A DNA stretch of 5,344 bases from Chloroflexota bacterium (GTDB lineage: Bacteria > Chloroflexota > Anaerolineae > CG2-30-64-16). Below the pieces are notes generated by a model that worked only from the letters and a program-made list of their open reading frames with translations, did not search any database and was not told the origin of the DNA. Each line of letters starts with the position of its first letter. Position 1 is the first letter of the stretch. Below, piece after piece: positions 1 through 5,344 of this stretch. The translations under genes and the position numbers were made by a program. The stretch is from NCBI GenBank assembly GCA_029555885.1, contig JAKPQT010000154.1, positions 1 through 5,344 of the forward strand, given 5' to 3'.

Positions 1-29
1 TTGTCGATTGCCAGCAGAAGGTCTTTCAA
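1..29 (-). CDS. Probable start of a downstream gene, 3'-partial; product unassigned (FGGY kinase-like N-terminus?)
   Basis: Nine codons are visible before the window ends: L(M)KDLLLAID, then a partial codon AA- that encodes Asn or Lys. A GGAG core lies 4 nt upstream of the TTG. The pattern of a charged start, then a hydrophobic beta-strand, then Asp resembles FGGY-family carbohydrate kinases, whose N-termini often read LLAIDNGT, with Asp in the first phosphate-binding loop. An Asn next would fit that. Ten residues cannot establish a family, and many Rossmann or actin-fold proteins start with a similar strand. The gene would be co-directional with the A2M gene, separated by 87 bp containing the palindrome. 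The reading that this is a real gene start is itself tentative. Confidence 0.35.
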
Positions 30-33
30 GTGG

Positions 34-39
34 CTCCCT
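34..39 (-). promoter_or_regulatory. Possible ribosome binding site for the next minus-strand gene
   Basis: The minus strand reads AGGGAG here, followed by CCAC and then TTG at 29-27. The GGAG core is complementary to the 16S rRNA anti-Shine-Dalgarno sequence. The 4-nt gap to the TTG is short but workable. This site is the main reason for choosing the TTG as start. An ATG at 52-50 in another frame runs into a TGA at 28-26 after eight codons and overlaps this start. Confidence 0.35.
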
Positions 40-62
40 GCCTTGAGTCCATGGAGAGGGTT

Positions 63-105
63 GTGGCACGGTGTGCTGTGGCGAAGCCACAGCACACCGT
101 GCCAC
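63..105. repeat. Perfect 20-bp inverted repeat with 3-nt loop, after the A2M stop codon
   Basis: The arms 63-82 (GTGGCACGGTGTGCTGTGGC) and 86-105 are exact reverse complements, separated by GAA at 83-85. The hairpin begins 11 nt after the A2M stop codon. As RNA it would be a very strong GC-rich stem, placed where a transcription terminator or a 3'-end-protecting hairpin would sit. No T tract follows on either strand: the minus strand continues AACCCTCTCC. A canonical intrinsic terminator is therefore not supported; a U-less terminator, an mRNA-stabilising stem or a member of a dispersed palindrome family remain possible. On the plus strand the tip contains GCGAAGC (81-87), known as an exceptionally stable DNA mini-hairpin. 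The rest of the 87-bp gap (30-116) shows no promoter I can support. Confidence 0.9.
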
Positions 106-116
106 GGCTGGTATCT

Positions 117-3100
117 CTATTCCACGATCATCCGGTCCACACCGGTGCGGCCGAACGTCTCCGGCGCGTACATCTCCTCCGCCTTTGCAGGCGGGACGAC
201 GAACGTGCCGGGCGTCGTGGCGCGGGCCACGTAGGTGTACTCGTGGACGCCGGCCCAGAGGTACGATGCGAACGCCTCGGCCCGCTGGTCGCGCAGGTTC
301 TGGTGCTCGTACCACGGACCCCACCACCAGTAGTAGCCCCTGCTGAGCGGCTGCGGCTGGCCCTCATCGCCCGGCACCGGGCCGGTCACGGCGAGCGCCG
401 GGTTGAGTGCCTCCAGGCCCGCAGGCAGCGGGTCAACCAGCGCGACGTGATGGCGAACGGCGGGCGCAACCATCGTCAGCCGCACGCGCACCCGCGCGCC
501 GGCTTTGACGTGCCACACGCCATCCGAATCCTTCGTCACATCGTCCGCGTGGTCCACGCCCTCGTAGGTGCGCTCCACCGTGAACCCGGCCTCGTAGGGC
601 GGCAGGTTCAGGTCGCGCGGCGCATAGCGCATGCCCAGCCGGTAGTACAGCCGGCCCGGCCCGTCCTTGCTGATGATGAGGTCCTCCTGCTCCGCCACTT
701 CCTCGGCGACGACGGCCATCGGCACGTCCGTCTGGTGGTAGTCGGTCGTCCGCCCGCGGAAGGTTGATTCCCCGGCATACTGATCACCCAGCCAGATGCG
801 GGCCACGAAGTCCGGCGTCTGCGCCTCGTAGGTGTTGAAGTACCGGTCGAGCGCGAGCAGGATGAAGACGTTCTCCTGCGTGTTCGTCCAGCGGCCGGCC
901 TTGCGATGGCCGAGCAGCCCGGTGACGAGCTTCGGGATCAGGTCGCTGTCCGGTTGGTCCTGAATGAGCGCATCCAGCAGGATGCCGTCCGCGCGGCGGT
1001 CGGAGTGCAGGATGACGTAGCCCTGGTCAGCGTAGTCGGTCACGAAGTGGGCCGCGCCCGCGGTCTCAGTGACCCGGTTGAGCAGGTGGCGGCGGATGGC
1101 CGCAACCTCGGTCTGTGAGTCCGCGTCGTCGCTGAGCACAGGCAGCAGCCAGCCGATGGCTTCGGGCGACAGGCTCTCCAGCCCGGCCTCGTTGATGAGC
1201 CGCCGCGCACGCGCCGCGTCCCGGTCGCCCATCTGCGCCCGCACGTTCAGCGCGTACGCGGTGAGCGTCTGCTTGATGCTTGCGCTGTACCACGAAGGAT
1301 AGTGCCGCTCGATGTCCCGCAGATACGCGAGCGCCTGGCTGAGCATCTCTTGCGGCACATCGTAGCCCTTCATCTTCGCGCGCTGCAGCGCATGCGCGAC
1401 GTGGATGCTGTGATAGGGCCACGACTCGTACCCGCGCACCCAGATGGGGAAGCCGCCGTCAAAGTTCTGGAGGCCGCGCAGCCGCTCGATATCCCGCGCG
1501 ACCGCGGCCTCGATCTCCGCGGGCGGCGGCAGGCCCTCCGCCTCGAATGCGGTCAGCACGTCCCGCAGCGCGGCGATCGCCAGGATGCGCGAGGCGAGCT
1601 GCTCCGAGCACTCGAACGGGTAGGAGACAAGGTAAAGCACCGCGTCGGTCAGCGCTTGGAGCGCGGTCGAAGACGTGGTGATCTCCAGCCCGCCGAACTG
1701 AGTGAAGACGCCAGTCGGCGCGATGACCGGCTGCGCCACTGCACCCTCGTCCAGCACGCCGTAGACGGCAAACGCCTCGGTCGTGGCGGGCGTGTAGACC
1801 GGCAGCGAGAAGCTGGCCGCATCTGCCCACTCGCCGGCGGTGACTGCCACCTGGAAGCGCGCGGTCCCGGCCTGCTCGGTGAACGCCGCAAAGCGCACCT
1901 CGACGCGGTCATTCGCGGACACGGTGACGCGGCGGCCGTTCCGGTCCGCCAGCCCGACGTTCGTGCTGCGCAGCGCGACATCCACGGTCAGCGGCTCGTC
2001 TGTCTGGTTCTGCACGACGACCGGCAGCTCGAACTGGTCGCCGAAGTTGAGGAAGCGCGGGGGCGATGGCCGCACCATCAGCGGCAGCCGCGCGGTGATG
2101 GCGGCCTGGCTCTTGCCGAACTGCTTGCCGCCGGCCACCGCAACCACGATCACCCGGTAGCGCGTCAGGTTGTCGGGCAGCTTCACGGTCACGCGCGCGC
2201 GGCCCTCCGCGTCGGTTGCGACCGCGGGCGACCAGTGCGCCAGCGGGTTGAAGTCCTGGCGGAGGGCGATGGGCGCGCCCGGTTCTGCGGCCCCGGATTC
2301 TTCCACCACCATTTCGACCGACTTCTCGTCCTCCACCGCGGCCGGCATCGGAGCCGCAGCGGGCGCTTCGGTAGCCGCCGCGCCCATTGCCATGTCGCGC
2401 GACGCCTGGCTGGCCGCATCCAGGTCGAGTTGGTCCGGGCTGGCGAGGACAATGTTGGGCCGGTTGTGGTAGTCGTTGACCTCCGTCCAGCGCTCGCCGT
2501 AGAACGTCGTGATAGGATCGGGCACGTCGTAGCCCGTCAGGGCCAGGATGGATTCGTCCACGACCGCGACGGCCAGCTCGGCGTTCGCGACCGGCTGCCC
2601 GGCCGCGTCGAGCGCGAGGACGTCCACCTCAGTCGTGCCGCCCGGCTCCAGCTTGTCCGCCCGCGGCTTGACCTCCAGCGAGAGCGTCCTGGCCAGCGGC
2701 GGGACGAGCAGGTTCAGCTCCCCGCGTGCGAACGCGGGCCGCTTGGGCAGCTCTGCCGACGGGGTGGCAACGTCCGGTTCGCTCTTTGCAGCATCGCCGG
2801 TCCGCTCGGCCGCGCCCACAAGGTCCACCTGGATGTAGACGTTGGGCACGAACGCTTCCTCGATGGGGATACGCACCGTGTAGGACGGGCCGTCCACCGT
2901 GAAGCGTTCGCTGCGCACGAGGCCCGACCGCCGCAGGGTCAGCAGCCCCTCTGCGGGGTAGAACGGCGCCTGCACCAGGATCTCCGCGGTCTCGCCGGCC
3001 TGGTACTCCCGCTTGTCGGGGATGAGGGTGATTTCTTCCTGTTCCACGTTGCGCTGGGGCCGGCGGCCCCCGCCGCTCACCCAGCGGGTGATCTGCGTCT

Positions 3101-5344
3101 GGTTGGGCCGTTCTTTGTCGTCGAGCACGGTGGCGGTGATGCGGTACGTGCCGCCTTCCGGCGTCTCGAACGTGCAGCGCACGGGTTCGTTGCCGGAGGC
3201 AACGACACACGTCTGGCTGTCCGCCGGTTCTTCGCCCCAGCTCGTACCCGTGTTGCGCCAGACGAGCCGCTCGGCCACAACCTTGACCTCGGCCTCCGGG
3301 ACGACCTTGCCGTCCAGGTCGGTCACGATGATGTCCACGCCGATGGGCTCGGTCCGCTCGACGAAGAGCCGGTCCGTCCTGAGCCCGACGTAGAGAGATG
3401 CCGGATGCACCAGCACGCTCGTCTGGCTGGTCCACGCCTGCCGGTTGACGTCCATCACCGTGGCCGATGCATTGACGGTCGACGGTTCGGGCGGCTCGAC
3501 CGCGCGGAAGTCGATGTGCAGCCGGTGGATGCCGGCCGCGTCGGTCGTGCCGGTCATGGTCTGCGCCGTCTCGACCACCGCGCCGCCGTACCCGTAGGGT
3601 CCCTCCATCCGGTAGCTGTACCACCACGGAATCCACCGGCCAAAGGTGAAGTCGTCCCAGCCGGGCGGGCTGTAGGTGCTGCGCTGCGAGGTGACGCTCC
3701 ACGTCACGTCCGCGTTGGGCAACGCGCCGCCCGCATAGTACGCCGCGCTGACCTCCAGGTCCGCGCCCCCGCCGACGAAGTGCGGCTGCGGCGAGACGAC
3801 CGCGGCCTTGACCTCGTATTCGGGTCGGCGGAACTCCTGCACCTGGAACCTATGCTGATACCAGGGATTGTCCAGCCTGGTGCGGACGCCGGTCGCTTCC
3901 AATCCGAGGTAGGTTTCCCCCAGATTGACGTTGTCGGGGATGGTGAAGCTGAAGTCGAACCCGCCGAGCGCGTTCACGTCTGCGCGGCCGTCGAGCACCT
4001 GGTTGCCGCGCGCGTCCTGCAGGCGGTAGGTCACGGCCTCTGCCGCGCCGCCCAGCGCGCCGATGTCGCCGCGCGGCCCCGCACCCACGATGCGCAGCCA
4101 GCCCTTGACGTGGACTTCCTCGCCCGGTCGGTAGATGCCGCGGTCATCGAAGACGTACCAGCGCAGCGCGTCGGTGAGCGGCCGCTGCTGCCAGCCTCCG
4201 CCTTCGTCCCAGTAGTAGGGGTTCTGCGGCAGGAAGGCCGCGTCATCGCCCTGCCGTGCGATGAGCATCTGCGCGGGCCTCCCCGCGGGCAGCGGCAGGG
4301 TGGCCGTGCCATCGGCCGCCGTTGTAGCGGCGCCGCCCGAACTGAGCGATAGCTCGACGCCTGCGAGCGGTGCGCCGTCCCGCAGATCGTTCGCCCATGC
4401 CAGCATCTGCCCCTGGTCCACGAACGCGTCCAGACCGATGCGCGTGCCCTGGATCCAGGCATACAGGACCGGTGCGCGATTGCCGCGCTGCGTGAAGATG
4501 GAAGGCAGTGCGCTGCGCTCCGGCTCCACAACCACGATGATGTGCCCCAGTCCGCCGGGCAGCGCTGCGCTCAGGTCGATGCTCGTCTCGGTCAACTGGT
4601 CGGCGCGCGCCTCGACATTGACCGTCTTCGAGAGCACTTGCCGGCCCGGCGGCGTGGGCAGTTGCTCCTGCCGCCAGACGTTCTGCTGGAACTGCAGGTA
4701 GCGCTGCCAATCGCCGGGCGTGACTGCGTACGCGCGCACCATCAGCCGCGAGAAGTTGATGCTGTAGACGGTGTAGACCGGCTTCGCCATCGGGTCCAGC
4801 ACGATCAGGTTGCCGCCGGGCGCGCTCAGCATGGGCTGGCTGGAGCCGACGACGAAGGTCAGCTCCTCCTCGCGTTCGAGCGACTGGCCGAAGATATCCT
4901 GGATGCCCGTGCCGACGCGCACGACGTACGTCGTGCGGCCCTGGCTGCGGCCCTGGATCATCAGCGTGTCGCCCCAGACGTTGACCGTTGCGCCGGGCAG
5001 GTCCGGGATGATGACGAGCTGTTCGGCGGTCACCGTCACGGCATCGAGCGGGTTGCTGAAGCGGATGTGCCAGGGCGTGAAGGGCGCGCATTCGCCGCCC
5101 CACCCGCACTGGTGCTCCATGATTCGGAGCGGGCCGTAGGTGCGGAACGCGAAGGTGTAGGGTTTGGGCGTGGTGAGCGGGCCTTCGAGCGATGGGGTGC
5201 CGGGACCGACCGTGATGGTGATTTGGCTGTCGCCCGGGAACGGTTCGACGGGCCGGAAGACCAGCCAGCGCCCCTCGAGGCTGCGCCTGACGGACTGGCT
5301 GACGGCCTCGTCCGCGCTGATCTCGTCCTGCGTGGCGAGCCGCA
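117..5344 (-). CDS. Bacterial alpha-2-macroglobulin family protein (thioester-containing), 5'-partial
   Basis: Large extracytoplasmic protein of the bacterial A2M family. Known members trap attacking proteases: cleavage of a bait region triggers a conformational change and an internal Cys-Gln thioester captures the protease. Residues are counted from the first full codon (5342-5340). Residues 1-300 are Ig-like/MG beta-sandwich sequence. The A2M_N (MG2) signature DDRGIYRPGEEV is at 399-410. MG domains follow to about 690. The bait-region domain contains EYQAGETAEILVQAPF and later AVAVVDESILALTGYDVPDP. A bait-like linker is at 967-1023. The A2M domain has RQDFNPLAHWSPAVATD and LPDNLTRYR. The thioester YPFECSEQLASR has C1245 and Q1248, followed by a helical domain to about 1520. 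The C-terminal MG domain ends EEMYAPETFGRTGVDRMIVE. The other four cysteines form two close pairs (79/85, 712/723), suiting disulfides outside the cytoplasm. There is no C-terminal anchor, so any lipobox must be in the missing N-terminus. The frame shows no internal stop or frameshift. The ATG at 5120 is internal. Family assignment is secure; the physiological target is unknown. Confidence 0.96.
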   Translation of the reverse strand, partial: RLATQDEISADEAVSQSVRRSLEGRWLVFRPVEPFPGDSQITITVGPGTPSLEGPLTTPKPYTFAFRTYGPLRIMEHQCGWGGECAPFTPWHIRFSNPLDAVTVTAEQLVIIPDLPGATVNVWGDTLMIQGRSQGRTTYVVRVGTGIQDIFGQSLEREEELTFVVGSSQPMLSAPGGNLIVLDPMAKPVYTVYSINFSRLMVRAYAVTPGDWQRYLQFQQNVWRQEQLPTPPGRQVLSKTVNVEARADQLTETSIDLSAALPGGLGHIIVVVEPERSALPSIFTQRGNRAPVLYAWIQGTRIGLDAFVDQGQMLAWANDLRDGAPLAGVELSLSSGGAATTAADGTATLPLPAGRPAQMLIARQGDDAAFLPQNPYYWDEGGGWQQRPLTDALRWYVFDDRGIYRPGEEVHVKGWLRIVGAGPRGDIGALGGAAEAVTYRLQDARGNQVLDGRADVNALGGFDFSFTIPDNVNLGETYLGLEATGVRTRLDNPWYQHRFQVQEFRRPEYEVKAAVVSPQPHFVGGGADLEVSAAYYAGGALPNADVTWSVTSQRSTYSPPGWDDFTFGRWIPWWYSYRMEGPYGYGGAVVETAQTMTGTTDAAGIHRLHIDFRAVEPPEPSTVNASATVMDVNRQAWTSQTSVLVHPASLYVGLRTDRLFVERTEPIGVDIIVTDLDGKVVPEAEVKVVAERLVWRNTGTSWGEEPADSQTCVVASGNEPVRCTFETPEGGTYRITATVLDDKERPNQTQITRWVSGGGRRPQRNVEQEEITLIPDKREYQAGETAEILVQAPFYPAEGLLTLRRSGLVRSERFTVDGPSYTVRIPIEEAFVPNVYIQVDLVGAAERTGDAAKSEPDVATPSAELPKRPAFARGELNLLVPPLARTLSLEVKPRADKLEPGGTTEVDVLALDAAGQPVANAELAVAVVDESILALTGYDVPDPITTFYGERWTEVNDYHNRPNIVLASPDQLDLDAASQASRDMAMGAAATEAPAAAPMPAAVEDEKSVEMVVEESGAAEPGAPIALRQDFNPLAHWSPAVATDAEGRARVTVKLPDNLTRYRVIVVAVAGGKQFGKSQAAITARLPLMVRPSPPRFLNFGDQFELPVVVQNQTDEPLTVDVALRSTNVGLADRNGRRVTVSANDRVEVRFAAFTEQAGTARFQVAVTAGEWADAASFSLPVYTPATTEAFAVYGVLDEGAVAQPVIAPTGVFTQFGGLEITTSSTALQALTDAVLYLVSYPFECSEQLASRILAIAALRDVLTAFEAEGLPPPAEIEAAVARDIERLRGLQNFDGGFPIWVRGYESWPYHSIHVAHALQRAKMKGYDVPQEMLSQALAYLRDIERHYPSWYSASIKQTLTAYALNVRAQMGDRDAARARRLINEAGLESLSPEAIGWLLPVLSDDADSQTEVAAIRRHLLNRVTETAGAAHFVTDYADQGYVILHSDRRADGILLDALIQDQPDSDLIPKLVTGLLGHRKAGRWTNTQENVFILLALDRYFNTYEAQTPDFVARIWLGDQYAGESTFRGRTTDYHQTDVPMAVVAEEVAEQEDLIISKDGPGRLYYRLGMRYAPRDLNLPPYEAGFTVERTYEGVDHADDVTKDSDGVWHVKAGARVRVRLTMVAPAVRHHVALVDPLPAGLEALNPALAVTGPVPGDEGQPQPLSRGYYWWWGPWYEHQNLRDQRAEAFASYLWAGVHEYTYVARATTPGTFVVPPAKAEEMYAPETFGRTGVDRMIVE
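1599..1610 (-). other. Thioester motif CSEQ of the A2M protein
   Basis: These four codons read Cys-Ser-Glu-Gln, in the context YPFECSEQLASR. In A2M and complement C3 proteins, C-x-E-Q cross-links Cys and Gln side chains into a beta-cysteinyl-gamma-glutamyl thioester that attacks the protease surface. Both required residues are present, so the gene encodes the thioester-competent form rather than the degenerate one found in some bacterial paralogues. The surrounding sequence (TDAVLYLVSYPFECSEQL, then the helical SRILAIAALRDVLTAF) fits the start of the alpha/alpha-toroid thioester domain. This is the only unpaired cysteine in the visible protein. Confidence 0.93.
2274..2444 (-). other. Putative bait region / flexible linker of the A2M protein
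   Basis: About 57 residues (967-1023) lie between the end of the bait-region domain core (YDVPDP, then NRPNIVL) and the start of the A2M domain (ALRQDFNPLAHW). The stretch is low in complexity and rich in Ala, Pro, Glu and Met (for example AAATEAPAAAPMPAAVEDE), with no aromatic residues and only one Arg and one Lys. Disorder and small residues at this position are what a protease-cleavable bait needs. The exact boundaries, and its use as bait, are inferred from position and composition. The scarcity of basic residues would favour elastase- or subtilisin-like cleavage over trypsin-like. Confidence 0.6.
4113..4148 (-). other. A2M_N (MG2) signature DDRGIYRPGEEV
   Basis: These twelve codons give DDRGIYRPGEEV, followed by HVKGWLR. 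This is the strongly conserved block of the A2M_N macroglobulin domain (usual form D-R-x-I-Y-R-P-G-x-x-V-x-x-K-G). It is preceded by a carboxypeptidase-regulatory-like sandwich (GAPLAGVELSLSSGG, then ADGTATLPLPAG), as is usual in long bacterial A2M proteins. It anchors the domain order of the gene and confirms strand and frame. Confidence 0.9.

Noticed and set aside
26..52. Small eight-codon ORF starting at the minus-strand ATG (52-50)
   Set aside because: It ends at TGA 28-26, overlapping the TTG start, and could be a leader peptide for translational coupling. It has no convincing Shine-Dalgarno, and an ORF this short is expected by chance.
61..116. Canonical Rho-independent terminator
   Set aside because: The stem is excellent, but neither strand has a T run after it, so I report it only as an inverted repeat with possible terminator function.
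1..234. A 77-codon plus-strand open frame from the left edge
   Set aside because: It runs through the palindrome and into the antisense of the A2M C-terminus. It has no ribosome binding site in view and no recognisable protein features.
2629..3702. A 357-codon open frame on the minus strand in a different phase from the A2M gene
   Set aside because: It overlaps a gene whose frame gives clear A2M domains throughout. The alternative product is Arg/Gly/His-rich low-complexity sequence typical of high-GC shadows, and no frameshift in the main gene calls for it.
1302..4352. A 1016-codon open frame on the plus strand, antisense to the A2M gene
   Set aside because: It is exactly codon-aligned with the A2M gene, so it stays open simply because TTA, CTA and TCA codons are avoided in a G+C-rich gene. 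Its product is dominated by Arg, His, Val, Asp and Gly with no recognisable domain. The same explains the plus-strand frame at 30-767.
1..5344. Search for a defence cassette, mobile element, CRISPR array or tRNA
   Set aside because: Coding sequence of one A2M gene covers about 98% of the window. No array of spaced repeats, no transposase-like or RNA-gene sequence was seen in the remaining bases.

Overview
The window is almost entirely one long minus-strand gene for a bacterial alpha-2-macroglobulin (A2M)-like protein. It is the thioester-containing, extracytoplasmic protease-trap type related to E. coli YfhM/ECAM. The reading frame is open from the right edge of the window (5344) to a TAG at 117-119, giving 1741 complete codons. 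The 5' end, with signal peptide, any lipobox, start codon and promoter, lies outside the window. The ATG at 5118-5120 is only an internal methionine: the frame upstream of it is open, reads as macroglobulin/Ig-like beta-sandwich sequence, and no Shine-Dalgarno precedes the ATG.

Organism: DNA is high in G+C (about two thirds by eye), with strong G/C preference at third codon positions. The protein resembles the large A2M proteins I associate with Chloroflexota and similar environmental bacteria: an ECSEQ thioester, a WWW-rich C-terminal segment, and an ending containing a PPAKAEEMYAPETFGR block. That phylum assignment is an impression from sequence style, not a search result.

Layout, in the direction of transcription (right to left). 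From 5344 to about 4150 lie N-terminal MG/Ig-like domains. At 4113-4148 is the canonical DDRGIYRPGEEV block of the A2M_N (MG2) domain. Further MG domains follow, one with an aromatic-rich insert (about 3584-3680). The bait-region domain core spans about 3033-2450, and a disordered Ala/Pro/Glu-rich bait-like segment 2444-2274. The A2M domain, with LPDNLTRYR, is around 2260-1980. The helical thioester domain is about 1700-780, with CSEQ at 1599-1610. The C-terminal MG domain is about 620-117.

Eleven bases after the stop is a perfect 20-bp inverted repeat with a 3-nt loop (63-105), without a T tract. Beyond it, 9 codons of a probable next minus-strand gene (TTG start at 29-27) reach the left edge. 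Its N-terminus, LKDLLLAID, recalls FGGY carbohydrate kinases but is too short to assign. I see no RNA genes, mobile elements, CRISPR or promoters. All long plus-strand open frames are antisense shadows. I found no convincing novel multi-gene system; the palindrome is the most unusual non-coding feature.
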